Below, in pieces: positions 53,160 to 61,959 of a stretch of DNA of 64,000 nucleotides. This stretch comes from Candidatus Binataceae bacterium (GTDB lineage Bacteria > Desulfobacterota > Binatia > Binatales > Binataceae), in the NCBI GenBank assembly GCA_035650475.1, contig DASRHP010000004.1, forward strand, positions 124,001 to 188,000, given 5' to 3'. Each line of letters starts with the position of its first letter. Positions within the stretch are counted from its first letter, which is position 1. The translations under genes were made by a program, and so were the position numbers. Under the pieces are notes generated by a model. It did no database searches, was not told the origin of the DNA, and saw nothing but the letters and a program-made list of their open reading frames with translations.

Positions 53160-54496
53160 ACCTGCGGGAGCGCACCGGGCGCCGCCGGCTGCAATTGGTG
53201 CGGCCGTTGCGCTCACTTGGACTTACGCTGGGCGCGATCCTGCTCGCGGCGACGGCGGCTCGCGCGGCTGCGGCGTCAATGGAAATACTGGTGTGTCCGA
53301 CCTGCCACACGTCGAGTCTGAAGGAGGCGGTGCGCGAGGCTCGGGCCGGCTCGAAGATCGTGGTGCGCGGCGGCTACTATCGCGAGGGCAACATAGTAGT
53401 GGACAAGTCGCTGCGGATAGTCGGCGAGCAATGGCCGGTGCTCGACGGCGGCGGCGAGGCCGAGGTTTTGACCGTGATCGCCAGCGACGTCGAGGTAAGC
53501 GGCCTCGTGATCGAGAATTCAGCGATCCGCTTCAGCGAGGACCCGGCGGGCATCAAGGTCAGGAACGCGCAGCGCTGCACGATTCGGGATAACCGGTTGC
53601 TCAACGATTTCTTCGCCATTTATCTCGCCGGCGCCTCGGATTGCGTGGTGAGCGGCAACCAGGTTCGCGGCCGTGCCGGGTCGGAGACGATTTCCGGCAA
53701 CGCGATCCATCTGTGGAACTGCCGGCGCATTCTGGTCAAGGACAATCGCGTCAGCGGCCATCGCGACGGTCTGTACTTCGAGTTTCTGCGCGACAGCACC
53801 ATCGTCGGCAACCTGAGCGAGCGCAATGTCCGCTACGGGATGCATACGATGTACTCGTCGGACAACAACTACAGCGCCAACACGCTGCGCGACAACAAGG
53901 CGGGCGAAGTGCTGATGTACTCGAAGCGGCTGGTGGTGCGCGCCAACCGCATCGAGCACAACTGGGGGCCCGCCTGCGACGGCGCGCTGCTCAAGGACCT
54001 CGACCAGAGCCGGATCGAAGGCAATCTGTTTGTGCGCAACTCGGTCGGCCTGTACGCGGAAAACTCCAATCACAACACGATCGCCAATAATCAATTCCTC
54101 AATAACGGGGTCGCCGTGCGCGTGCTCGCTGATTCGGACGACAACCTGTTTACGGCAAACGCCTTCGAGGCCAACACCTTCGACGTCGCGAGCAACAGCG
54201 TCGCGGCTTCGAACAGCACCTTTCGCCGCAACTACTGGAGCGCCTACCGCGGCTACGACTTCAATGGCGATGGTCTGGGCGACGCGCCCTACCATCCGGT
54301 CGCCCTGTTCACAGTGCTCGCGCAGAATTACCCGGCAGCCATGGTGCTTCTGCGCAGTCCGTTTGCCGAACTGCTCGACCTGGCCGAGCGCGCGATACCG
54401 GCGCTCACGCCGAAGGCCCTGGTTGACGCCCAGCCGCTGATGGAGAAGCCCGCGTGGTCGAAATCCGCGACCTTCGAAAGCGCTTCGGCGCGCTGA
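53156..54496 (+). CDS. nosD: NosD, periplasmic copper-site maturation protein
   Basis: The 446-residue protein has a signal peptide and then a right-handed beta-helix with many short NxI/NxF-type rungs (GNQVRGRAGSETISGNAI, RVSGHRDGLYFEF). An extra CPTC motif sits close to the mature N-terminus (ILVCPTCHTSSL), which could bind metal. NosD with NosF and NosY is needed to build the CuZ cluster. It overlaps nosF by 43 bp. Confidence 0.9.
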   Translation: MNLRERTGRRRLQLVRPLRSLGLTLGAILLAATAARAAAASMEILVCPTCHTSSLKEAVREARAGSKIVVRGGYYREGNIVVDKSLRIVGEQWPVLDGGGEAEVLTVIASDVEVSGLVIENSAIRFSEDPAGIKVRNAQRCTIRDNRLLNDFFAIYLAGASDCVVSGNQVRGRAGSETISGNAIHLWNCRRILVKDNRVSGHRDGLYFEFLRDSTIVGNLSERNVRYGMHTMYSSDNNYSANTLRDNKAGEVLMYSKRLVVRANRIEHNWGPACDGALLKDLDQSRIEGNLFVRNSVGLYAENSNHNTIANNQFLNNGVAVRVLADSDDNLFTANAFEANTFDVASNSVAASNSTFRRNYWSAYRGYDFNGDGLGDAPYHPVALFTVLAQNYPAAMVLLRSPFAELLDLAERAIPALTPKALVDAQPLMEKPAWSKSATFESASAR

Positions 54497-55179
54497 CCGC
54501 GCTCGACGGCGTCAGCCTTACCATTCGGCCGGGCGAGATCACCTACGTGGTCGGTCCCAACGCCGCCGGCAAGAGCACGCTGCTCAAGTGCATGGTGGGT
54601 CTCGTCCATCCCGACGCGGGCCGGATCGCAATCGACGGCACGGTGGTCAACGGCGGCTGGCGCTACCGCAACAGGATCGGTTACGTCGCGCAGAGCCCGC
54701 GCTTCCCCGAAGCGGCGTCTCCCCGCGAGCTGATCACGTTCCTTGCCGATCTGCGCGGGACCTCGGCCCGCAACGGCAGTCATCTGGCCGAGCTTTTCGG
54801 GTTGGGGCCGGCGATGAACCGGCCGCTGCGCTATCTCTCGGGCGGCACGCGCCAGAAGATAAGCCTCGTCCTTGCGGCGATGTTCGATCCGGAAATCCTG
54901 GTGATGGACGAGCCAACGGTCGGACTCGATCCGCTCGCCAGCCGCCGGCACAAGCAGTGGCTGTGCGAGGAGCGCGCGCGCGGCAAGACGGTGATCGTGG
55001 CCTCGCATCTGATGGCCGAGTTGGAGGAGCTTGCGGACCGTCTCGTCTTCATGCTCGACGGGCGGATCTATTTCGACGGCCCGCCGTCACAGGCGCTGGA
55101 GGCCGGCGGCGAGCGGACGCTGGAGGCCGCGATCGCGAAAATGATGGAGGAGGGCGCTGCCGCGTGCGCCGCATGCTGA
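54454..55179 (+). CDS. nosF: NosF, ABC-transporter ATPase for copper-site maturation
   Basis: The 241-residue ATPase has Walker A GPNAAGKST, the signature YLSGGTRQK and Walker B ILVMDEPTVGLD. A GTG start lies inside nosD. It powers NosY. The C-terminal tail is acidic and Ala/Cys-rich (EEGAAACAAC). Confidence 0.92.
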   Translation: MVEIRDLRKRFGALTALDGVSLTIRPGEITYVVGPNAAGKSTLLKCMVGLVHPDAGRIAIDGTVVNGGWRYRNRIGYVAQSPRFPEAASPRELITFLADLRGTSARNGSHLAELFGLGPAMNRPLRYLSGGTRQKISLVLAAMFDPEILVMDEPTVGLDPLASRRHKQWLCEERARGKTVIVASHLMAELEELADRLVFMLDGRIYFDGPPSQALEAGGERTLEAAIAKMMEEGAAACAAC

Positions 55180-55949
55180 CAGTCCTGCGCTTCAACCTGC
55201 GCGAACTCGCGCGTAGTCGCTGGGTTGCCGCCTACGCGGCTTTCTTTGCCGCTGTCGGCTGGGCCCTGCTTTCTTTCGGTGAGAGCTCCGACCAGGCCGC
55301 GGCCAGCCTCTTGAACCTGGTCGTGCTGGTAGTCCCGCTGGCGAGTCTGGCGACCAGCGTGCTCCAGTTCTACAACTCGCGCGAATACGTGGAACTCCTG
55401 CTGGTCCAGCCGATCTCGCGGCGCACCGCGTTCGCTGGACAGTACCTGGCGCTTTCCATTTCGCTTGCAGGCGCTTTCGCGCTGGGCCTGCTGGCTCCAT
55501 TTCTCTGGTGCGGGGGCAAGGGCGAGGCGCTAACGCTGCTGTTGTTGCTGGTCGCGGGGCTGTTGCTCACCTTGATTTTCGTCGCACTCGGCTTTCTGGT
55601 CTCGGTTCGCACTGACAACCGGCTGAAAGCCTTGGGAGGCGCGCTCGCGCTGTGGCTCTTCTTCGCCGTGCTCTACGACGGGCTGTTGCTGATCGTGATC
55701 ATGGCTTTTCCCACGCAGCAGCTTCCGGCGCTGCTGCTCGGGCTTTCGGTGTTAAACCCGCTCGATCTGGCGCGCCTGCTCGTTCTGTTGCGGCTGGATA
55801 TAGCCGCTCTGCTCGGATTTACCGGAGCGCTGTTCAAGGAATTCCTCGGCTCCGCGCGCGGCCTGGCGGCGGCCCTGGCCGTGCTGTCGGCGTGGGCGAC
55901 CGCGCTCATCTTGCTCGGGGCCAGAGCCTATACGCGTCGCGACTTCTGA
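55173..55949 (+). CDS. nosY: NosY, ABC-transporter membrane subunit
   Basis: The 258-residue protein has six hydrophobic helices, with LRFNLRELARSRWVAAYAAFF at the start and QFYNSREYVELLLVQPISRR in the second loop, as in NosY. It forms the membrane part for NosF. GTG 55164 is an alternative start. No nosL copper chaperone or nosR follows within the window. Confidence 0.9.
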   Translation: MLTVLRFNLRELARSRWVAAYAAFFAAVGWALLSFGESSDQAAASLLNLVVLVVPLASLATSVLQFYNSREYVELLLVQPISRRTAFAGQYLALSISLAGAFALGLLAPFLWCGGKGEALTLLLLLVAGLLLTLIFVALGFLVSVRTDNRLKALGGALALWLFFAVLYDGLLLIVIMAFPTQQLPALLLGLSVLNPLDLARLLVLLRLDIAALLGFTGALFKEFLGSARGLAAALAVLSAWATALILLGARAYTRRDF

Positions 55950-56019
55950 GAATCCCGGCTCGCGCGCGGTTCGCGAATGGCCCGCGCCGCGCAAAGCAAG
56001 TAAACGTCTCTATGGGCGT

Positions 56020-56262
56020 CTATCGTCTGCCGATAGCGTAAAGCCCGAGAATGCCGAGCCCGGCGACCACGGTCCCCACGCTCGGATTCGCCGGCAGATG
56101 CGCAAGGCCCCAAATTGTCACCACGATCAGTGACAAGCGCGCAGCACCAAGCAGTGGCGACTCGCGCCACCATTGCAGCGAGATGTCGAACATGCCGCGC
56201 AGCATCTGCAGCGGCGATACCGAACCGAGCATCGAGGGTTTGCCGAAGATGGTTCGCATCAT
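56020..56262 (-). CDS. Small membrane protein, 80 aa
   Basis: The protein has a polar N-terminal half (GKPSMLGSVSPLQMLRGMFDISLQWW) and two hydrophobic helices (LGAARLSLIVVTIWGLAHL, TVVAGLGILGLYAIG). No family is recognised. A GAAAG site lies upstream of ATG 56262. It is convergent with nosY. Confidence 0.55.
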   Translation of the reverse strand: MMRTIFGKPSMLGSVSPLQMLRGMFDISLQWWRESPLLGAARLSLIVVTIWGLAHLPANPSVGTVVAGLGILGLYAIGRR

Positions 56263-56885
56263 GACTTTCGCCGAAGCGTAAAGCTTTCTTCACAATACAT
56301 GTTTTAGGCGGCGGGTCAAGAAAATGCTCTGCGCGCAAACGGCAGGACTCCGGATCTTCGGCGCCGCCGCGCATGCCGCGTTACCGGCGCGGCAGCGGTT
56401 GGGATTGGGTAATAAGTGAACGGCATGTAGTGGCGGTTGTAGTTCGGGGTGCGAACGAGCGCGACAAGACCAAGCGGAAATCGCCGTAGAGCCATTTCCA
56501 GCTCACGCTCGCCGCGGTCAGCAGGTCGCCGCCATGCGACTCTGACGTCTCGACATTTGTGCTCCAGTCTAGCCACGATTACTAGAGTGAGCGAACCGCG
56601 CAAAGTCTTCCCCGTTCAATTGAGTATCGCGGCTTTCGGCACTCCCGCGCGCCGATTGTATGAAACGACCTGGGACTGTCCATCGTCGATCACCGCGCAT
56701 GCAAGCTATTCCGCAGGATAGCGCGAGATTGATCTGAGCTTTCGCGGCCTCGAATCGGCCGAAAGAGATGCATCAATTCGAGAAGGGAACGGGGCGCTCG
56801 AGTAGCGCCCGGTCCGACAATGCGGGCCGGTGAGAACTAAGTTCGCTTGTCTATTCGGGCAAAGGTGCGGGCTAACTGGGAAAGA
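56263..56885. other. Gene-poor stretch after the small membrane protein
   Basis: About 620 bases with no supported gene. A small hairpin (GGGCGCT, five bases, AGCGCCC at 56,792-56,810) is the only structure seen. Confidence 0.5.
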
Positions 56886-57059
56886 TCAGGACATGTCAAT
56901 AATCTGACCGGGTTGCGGTCCCGGAACGATTCCTTCGAGGTCTGCGTCTTTGCCGCCCTCGCGCGCGCGCTTCTGGCGTTCAGCCGCGCGCTCCGCGCGA
57001 CGCTGCTCCTTCTGCTGCTGCTTCTGTCTGCGGGAGCGTTCTCTCTGGCGTTTATCCAT
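56886..57059 (-). CDS. Small highly charged protein, 57 aa
   Basis: The protein starts MDKRQRERSRRQKQQQKEQ and is almost wholly a basic, Gln-rich helix, ending in DLEGIVPGPQPGQIIDM. I recall similar short proteins ending in GIVPGPQP as conserved unknowns in soil bacteria and deltaproteobacteria. The start at 57059 has GGAGG 8 bp upstream. It may bind nucleic acid, which is inference from charge. Confidence 0.7.
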   Translation of the reverse strand: MDKRQRERSRRQKQQQKEQRRAERAAERQKRAREGGKDADLEGIVPGPQPGQIIDMS

Positions 57060-57146
57060 GCAACCTGCCTCCAGCACGATCGACGTTGTGGGCGCTGTTC
57101 AGGACCGCCGACGCGATCCCGATTGATTACGGGTCCGGATCGGTGA

Positions 57147-57185
57147 CCAGGTCCGGCGCTCCCTCGAGCGGTGCGCCGGACCTGG
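57147..57185 (-). repeat. 13-bp hairpin after the RNA-binding protein gene
   Basis: CCAGGTCCGGCGC (57147-57159) and its exact complement (57173-57185) enclose 13 bases. It lies 47 bp after the stop of the minus-strand RRM gene and probably ends that transcript, although no T-run follows. Confidence 0.6.
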
Positions 57186-57231
57186 CCATCAGCGTATCAA
57201 ACCAAGGTGCGCTCGCGCGCCGGCGCGGCGG

Positions 57232-57552
57232 TTACCAGCGGTTTCGGCCTCGGCCCGCGCCGCCGCCGCTGTTGCGGTCGCGGTTGCCTCCGCCGAAGCT
57301 CGATTCGCGCGGTTTGGCCTCGTTCACCTTGATGTTCCGGCCCTTTAGTTCGGAATCGTTGAACTGGCGGATCGCATTGGCGGCTTCTTCCGAAGTCGCC
57401 ATCTCGACAAAGCCGAAGCCCTTCGATTGCCCCGAGAACTTGTCGGTAATCACCGTGGCGCTTTGAACCTGGCCGGCTTGAGAGAAGAGTTCGTGGAGGT
57501 CGTCATTGGATACCGAGTAGGCCAGATTGCCTACGTATAATTTGCTGGGCAT
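57232..57552 (-). CDS. RRM-type RNA-binding protein
   Basis: The 106-residue protein has one RNA-recognition motif: RNP2 LYVGNL and RNP1 KGFGFVEM, with a Gly/Arg/Asn-rich tail (FGGGNRDRNSGGG). Bacterial proteins of this kind resemble cyanobacterial Rbp cold-induced proteins and bind single-stranded RNA. The start at 57552 has GGAGGGGCAAA upstream. It is divergent from a second RRM gene. Confidence 0.92.
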   Translation of the reverse strand: MPSKLYVGNLAYSVSNDDLHELFSQAGQVQSATVITDKFSGQSKGFGFVEMATSEEAANAIRQFNDSELKGRNIKVNEAKPRESSFGGGNRDRNSGGGAGRGRNRW

Positions 57553-57857
57553 TTTGCCCCTCCGAGAGTTTATGCCGGGGTGGTTCCGAACAGAGAACCC
57601 GGGCTCATTCCCGGGTAGGTGTGAAAGGAACGTCCGAACGTTTAACACCAAGCATATACCTTCGACCGCGCTAAAGATACCCCCTGCCTCGAGGGCTGAT
57701 TTTCGAGCGTGTCAGGTTCCGGTTCACCCAGGATGTACTTCCTCCGCGGCAGAGAATAAAGTGGTCTCACTTGCCTTCGGATACGGTCCGCCCCCAGACC
57801 ATCAGGGTCGCCTGTTGGGACAATCCGAACCGCTTGAGATGCTCAAGGAGATCGGTG
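57553..57857. other. Divergent leader region between two RRM genes
   Basis: These 305 bases hold no gene. The minus-strand leader has a CCCGGG-five-base-CCCGGG hairpin (near 57,600-57,617) that could regulate the RRM mRNA. Confidence 0.45.
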
Positions 57858-58139
57858 ATGCCCAAGGTGTACGTCGGCAATCTGGCCAGTTCAGTTACCA
57901 GTAGAGACCTTCTGGAGCATTTCGCGCGCGCGGGAGAGGTCCTGGGAGCGCTGGCAGTTACGGATAAGGCGTCCGGACTCTGTCGCGGGTTTGGCTTCGT
58001 GGAGATGGCGGAGCTTGCAGACGCTGCGCTCGCTTTCAGCTTGTTGAACAACACCCGGCTCAACGGCCAACAGATAAAGATCGAAGCCGCGCCGTCGCTA
58101 AAAAATGGCAAGGCCCGCAATCGGGCGGTGCAATCCTAG
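57858..58139 (+). CDS. RRM-type RNA-binding protein, second copy
   Basis: The 93-residue protein has RNP2 VYVGNL and RNP1 RGFGFVEM and lacks the Gly-rich tail of its divergent neighbour. AAGGAG precedes ATG 57858. It is clearly related to that neighbour but far diverged, so the pair is old. Confidence 0.9.
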   Translation: MPKVYVGNLASSVTSRDLLEHFARAGEVLGALAVTDKASGLCRGFGFVEMAELADAALAFSLLNNTRLNGQQIKIEAAPSLKNGKARNRAVQS

Positions 58140-58184
58140 CCCGCGGCTGTACCCGGTGCGGTTTCCAGCGAGGTCTGAATTCAA

Positions 58185-58463
58185 ATGGTAGCAGTCAATA
58201 ATTGGGAAACCCACGATTTTGCGGTCAAGATGCTCGACTGGTCGGCGGCGCGCGGCTCAAGGCTCGTATACAGATGCCGCAGATGCGGCCGCAGCTTCCA
58301 TCACTTTACCGCCGCAAGCCGCGACATGTGGGCCGTCGATGGAAGCGGTCGGGCGTTGGAAAACAGCGTGAGCGATCGGTGGCTATCCGAAGGATGTCCC
58401 CGCCTCTTCCGCGAAAAGGACGACGAAGATCGCAAGCGGCTGTACAAGGCTGTCGGCGCCTGA
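58185..58463 (+). CDS. Small zinc-ribbon-like protein, 92 aa
   Basis: The protein has a YRCRRCGRSFHHF stretch with a CxxC and nearby His residues, and a later Cys in SEGCPRLF, so one metal site is likely. It begins 45 bp after the RRM gene on the same strand. No named family is recognised. Confidence 0.6.
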   Translation: MVAVNNWETHDFAVKMLDWSAARGSRLVYRCRRCGRSFHHFTAASRDMWAVDGSGRALENSVSDRWLSEGCPRLFREKDDEDRKRLYKAVGA

Positions 58464-58679
58464 ACGCGCCGTTCGGCATGCATAATTCCGCCGGGAATAA
58501 GCCGGCAACAATTCAGACAAGCGCTAAAGACGCGCACCGCAGTAAATTTGATTTCCAGTCCTCGATCAGGCGCTCAGGCATTACGTGGGATAACCGCGAC
58601 GAAAGGCTTGCGGCCCTGCGCAATGCCGTAGCCGGCAAAATTTCCGCGGCCGCCGAACTCGCAGGCGCGTGCAGCCTTG

Positions 58680-58754
58680 TGGTGCCCCGGCCGGGAGTCG
58701 AACCCGGACTTGAGGTTCCGGAGACCTCCGTGATGTCCTTTTCACTACCGGGGC
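58680..58754 (-). tRNA. tRNA-Arg (anticodon CCG)
   Basis: The acceptor GCCCCGG pairs with CCGGGGC, the anticodon loop is CTCCGGA (CCG), the T-arm has GTTCGACTC, and CCA is encoded. Confidence 0.95.
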
Positions 58755-58790
58755 GGCGCTGAGGCAGAGGGCAAAAATTATATCAGGCGC

Positions 58791-58892
58791 GCGAGCGCCA
58801 CAAGCGCCCGCCGGCGGGCGCTTGCGGCGCTCGCCGCGGCGTTCGCGACTGCGAACGCCGCGGCGGTGGACGGGTGAGCCGTCCGCCGCCGC
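58791..58892. repeat. Three tandem GC-rich hairpins between LLM gene and tRNA-Arg
   Basis: Hairpin 1 (58791-58834) is a 44-base inverted repeat with a single A/C mismatch and a perfect 24-base palindromic centre (58801-58824). Hairpin 2 has a 14-bp stem (58833-58846 with 58851-58864) and loop GACT. Hairpin 3 has a 14-bp stem (58860-58873 with 58879-58892) with one T-G pair and loop GTGAG. There is no T-run, so they are not classic terminators. They may insulate the tRNA from the upstream transcript. Confidence 0.8.
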
Positions 58893-58927
58893 TCGATTAG
58901 ACCGCGCAGGCCTGGCGCCCCGGCGCG

Positions 58928-60325
58928 CTAGACGCGCACCGACTCGTCGCGCTTGGGCGCGCGCTTGAGCGCTTCGAGATCGACCAGCGGATCGCGCCTG
59001 GTGCCTGCCGTGTAGGGCCGCGAGCCGGGCTTGCGCTCGAATGGATCCACGATGCCGAGCTCCTTGGCGATCTCGCGCATCGCGGGCAGCACCTCCTGGC
59101 CCATCAGCCGGATACTGGTCATGCGCTGCTCCAGCGTGAGCGGCCCCTGCGCCTGGAACAGCCCGAAGACGCCCGGATGGAGCACCTCCATGATCAGGCG
59201 CAGCCTGGGGATAACCGTCTTGGGCGTGCCGATGATGATTTGCAGGCCGTCCTGCGCCTTCTGGTAATTCGCGTAGATCTTGCGCTTGGCCTCTTCCACG
59301 CTGACCTCGCCGCGGCGCAGCCGCTCGCGCGTGTCGGCCTTGTGCGGGTCGCGGTGCTGGTCATGGTCGCTGCCGGCCTCCCTGAGCTTCTCGCTGGTGA
59401 TGCCGAGGAAGCCGTAGTCGGTGGCCTGACGGGCGAGCCGGCGGGTCGCCTCCTTAGAGTTGTAGCCTGGGGGCAACGTCCATTCAGGCCGCGAGAAGTT
59501 TGCCGCGCCGCCGCCGAAGAGCGCAGCCCTGCCGAGCTCCTGCGCTTTCTCCTCGGTTTCGGCGACGAAGATCTGCTGGAGGTAGCCGAAGTTCTCGGTG
59601 CCCGCGAGGTAGCCCTCTTGCGCGGCGGTGTCGCCGTAAAGGTTCCACAGCTCGACCGTCGATTGCAGCGCGGTGCCCAGGCCGATGTACGGGTAGCGAT
59701 GCTGCGCGCACCAGACCACGGTCTCGGGGCTAATCACGCCGGGAATCCAAATCGGTGGATGCGGCTTCTGGTAGGGCAGCGCCCACGGATTGATGAAGCG
59801 GTAGGTGAAATGTTTGCCCTCCCACCGGAACGGTCCCGGCCGCGTCCATGCGGCGATCACGACGTCGTGCGCCTCGTTGAAATACTCGCGGTTGTAGGCC
59901 GGGTTGGCGTTGTTGAAGATCTGCTCGCTGCCCGCGCCGCGCACCCATCCGGGCACCAGCCGCCCGCGCGAGATCAGATCGATCTCGGCCAGCTCCTCGG
60001 CCATCCGGAGCGGGTTCTTCAGCGTCGGCAGCGGGTTGCCGAGCAGCACGATGCGCACCTTCCTGGTGATGCGCGCGAGGATTGCCGCCTCCACGTTCAT
60101 CACCGCGCCCATACAGAACGGCGTGCCGTGGTGCTCGTTGAGCATGATGCCGTCGAAGCCCATCTCCTCGGCATAGACGGCTTCGTCGAGATATTCGTTG
60201 TACAGGCGCGCGCCGACTTCGTGATCGAAGAAGCGGTTGGGGACGCCGAAGAAGCTGCGGTTTTTGATTACTTCTTCTTCGGGAAGTTCGCGGTAGGGGC
60301 GCTCGGTGAAATACATAATATGCAT
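58928..60325 (-). CDS. LLM-class flavin-dependent oxidoreductase (luciferase-like)
   Basis: The 465-residue protein is a bacterial-luciferase-type TIM-barrel enzyme using reduced FMN or F420: YAEEMGFDGIMLNEHH, VRIVLLGNPLPTLKNPLRMAEELAEIDLISRGRLVPGWVRG (a conserved family block, split here for length) and PHPPIWIPG. Members oxidise diverse substrates, including alkanes, ketones and sulfonates. It is co-directional with an alpha/beta hydrolase gene 36 bp upstream, suggesting a joint degradation step. Confidence 0.88.
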   Translation of the reverse strand: MHIMYFTERPYRELPEEEVIKNRSFFGVPNRFFDHEVGARLYNEYLDEAVYAEEMGFDGIMLNEHHGTPFCMGAVMNVEAAILARITRKVRIVLLGNPLPTLKNPLRMAEELAEIDLISRGRLVPGWVRGAGSEQIFNNANPAYNREYFNEAHDVVIAAWTRPGPFRWEGKHFTYRFINPWALPYQKPHPPIWIPGVISPETVVWCAQHRYPYIGLGTALQSTVELWNLYGDTAAQEGYLAGTENFGYLQQIFVAETEEKAQELGRAALFGGGAANFSRPEWTLPPGYNSKEATRRLARQATDYGFLGITSEKLREAGSDHDQHRDPHKADTRERLRRGEVSVEEAKRKIYANYQKAQDGLQIIIGTPKTVIPRLRLIMEVLHPGVFGLFQAQGPLTLEQRMTSIRLMGQEVLPAMREIAKELGIVDPFERKPGSRPYTAGTRRDPLVDLEALKRAPKRDESVRV

Positions 60326-60361
60326 GGCTTGTCTCCTTCAGCTCACGCTATCGGCTGGGCC

Positions 60362-61156
60362 TCAGGCCAGGAATTCCTTGAGCAGCTTGATGAACTCAGC
60401 GGACTTTTCGATCTCGGGCCGATGGCTGCAATGGTCGAAGATCGTCACGCGGGTCTCAGTGTTGCTGAGCGCCTTGCGATAGGCCTCCGCCGCGCTCACC
60501 GGCACGAGCGCGTCCTCGCGTCCCCATACGATGTGGGTGGGCAGGCCGCTTACGCCGCCGAGGAAGTAGGGCAGGCTGGGGTTGTGCAGGATCGGTTCCC
60601 AGGCGATGCGCGCGGTCTCGGTGCGCGCGTCTTCGAAGGCCTCGAACTGCTCGGGCGTGCGCTCGCCGCCGTAGAGCTTGTTGAACTCGGGCGTCATCTC
60701 ATGATCGTACACGCTGAGGTTAAGCGGCGTGCGTTGGGTGACGGCGAAAATGTCGAAGATTTCGCCCTCGGGCGGCTTGATCCCCATCGGCGCGACCAGC
60801 ACCATCCGGCGGAACTGACGCGGGTTGGCGCTCGCCATCTCAGCCGCGATCCATCCGCCGAGCGAGAAACCGACGACGTCAATCGGCGCGAGTTCCATCT
60901 CGCGCAGCATCCAGGAGTAGAACAGGCCGACTTCGTGGACATTGCGGATCGCCTCGATCCGCGGCGATTTGCCGAAGCCGGGCTGGATCGGGATCAGCAG
61001 GGTGCGCTCCTTGGCCAGCGTCGAGTGCCAGTTGAGCCATCCCGGATGCCCCAGCTCCTCGTGCAGGACGAGCAGCGGCTTGCCGCGTCCGCCCCTGATC
61101 ATTGCGAGGTCAGTCCCCGCGACGTGGGTGATTTCCTCGGCCCACTCTTCTGCCAT
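60362..61156 (-). CDS. Alpha/beta hydrolase
   Basis: The 264-residue protein has the nucleophile elbow GFSLGG, the acid in GREDALVP and His in HCSHRPE, with the HEELGHPGW oxyanion region. The substrate could be an ester or a ring-cleavage product. The start follows a GGAGG. It sits directly before the LLM oxidoreductase. Confidence 0.9.
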   Translation of the reverse strand: MAEEWAEEITHVAGTDLAMIRGGRGKPLLVLHEELGHPGWLNWHSTLAKERTLLIPIQPGFGKSPRIEAIRNVHEVGLFYSWMLREMELAPIDVVGFSLGGWIAAEMASANPRQFRRMVLVAPMGIKPPEGEIFDIFAVTQRTPLNLSVYDHEMTPEFNKLYGGERTPEQFEAFEDARTETARIAWEPILHNPSLPYFLGGVSGLPTHIVWGREDALVPVSAAEAYRKALSNTETRVTIFDHCSHRPEIEKSAEFIKLLKEFLA

Positions 61157-61460
61157 CTGATGAACCCTCCGTGGTCCGCGGCGGCGGTCAGCGCCCGGCG
61201 GTCGCCTCCACGCGCGCGTTTTGAGGAACGCGAATGCGCAGCCGTGATGCCGCGCCCTGCATCGGCTGGAGCGCGAGCGGCGGCCATGCGGCGTTCCTCG
61301 CCTAACCTAGCCCATCCGCCGGTTTGAGTACCAGCGCCGGCAAAGGCGACCCTGCGCGCGAAACGTCGGTCGCCGCACAAGCGCGACCTCCCGCGGCAAG
61401 GTTGCCTATTTTCCCTAACCGCCGCATGCTGGCTGTCGGAAGGCCAGCGCGAAAGGACAA
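61157..61460. other. Divergent intergenic region
   Basis: These 304 bases separate the minus-strand hydrolase and the plus-strand SnoaL-like gene. No RNA, repeat or clear promoter is seen. Confidence 0.5.
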
Positions 61461-61925
61461 ATGACGATGGACATCGCCGAACTCGCCAGGCGCATCACGA
61501 TTCTCGAGGATACCGAGGCGATCAAGCAGCTCAAGGCGCGCTACTGCGCCGTGTGCGACGACGATCACAATCCGGACAAGATCACGACGCTGTTCGCCGA
61601 GGACGGGATCTGGGAGGGCGTTGATGGAATCGGGCGCCATCAGGGGCATGCCGCGATCCGCAGGTTGTTCGAAGGTTTCCGCGAGCGGATCAGCTTCTCG
61701 CAGCACAACGTGATGAATCCGATAATTGAAGTGAACGGCGATCGTGCGCACGGCTCGTGGTACTTCATGGGGCCCTTCACTTTCCGCAAGGGCAACCGGG
61801 CGCTGTGGCTGGCCGCACGCTACGAGGACGACTACGTCAAGCTCAACGGTGAATGGAAGTTCAAGCATCTGCGCGCGATCGGACGGATGGCGGCGCCGTA
61901 CGAAAAGGGCTGGGCGCAGCCGTAG
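61461..61925 (+). CDS. SnoaL-like (NTF2-fold) protein
   Basis: The 154-residue protein fits the SnoaL/ketosteroid-isomerase-like family: ILEDTEAIKQLKARYCAVCDD, LFAEDGIWEGV, GHAAIRRLFEGF and DDYVKLNGEWKFKHL. Such domains form a cone-shaped pocket, and often take part in small-molecule degradation or are of unknown function. The start is preceded by AAAGGA. Confidence 0.85.
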   Translation: MTMDIAELARRITILEDTEAIKQLKARYCAVCDDDHNPDKITTLFAEDGIWEGVDGIGRHQGHAAIRRLFEGFRERISFSQHNVMNPIIEVNGDRAHGSWYFMGPFTFRKGNRALWLAARYEDDYVKLNGEWKFKHLRAIGRMAAPYEKGWAQP

Positions 61926-61959
61926 CCTTGCAACGCGAGCGTGTGACCTCTCCCCCGCC

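Noticed and set aside
56316..56603. A 95-residue minus-strand frame after the small membrane protein
   Set aside because: Arg-rich ends, no ribosome site and no family pattern. Treated as non-coding.
59177..61327. A 716-residue plus-strand open frame opposite the LLM oxidoreductase and hydrolase
   Set aside because: It spans two well-supported minus-strand genes and their gap, and shows no domain. Shadow frame.
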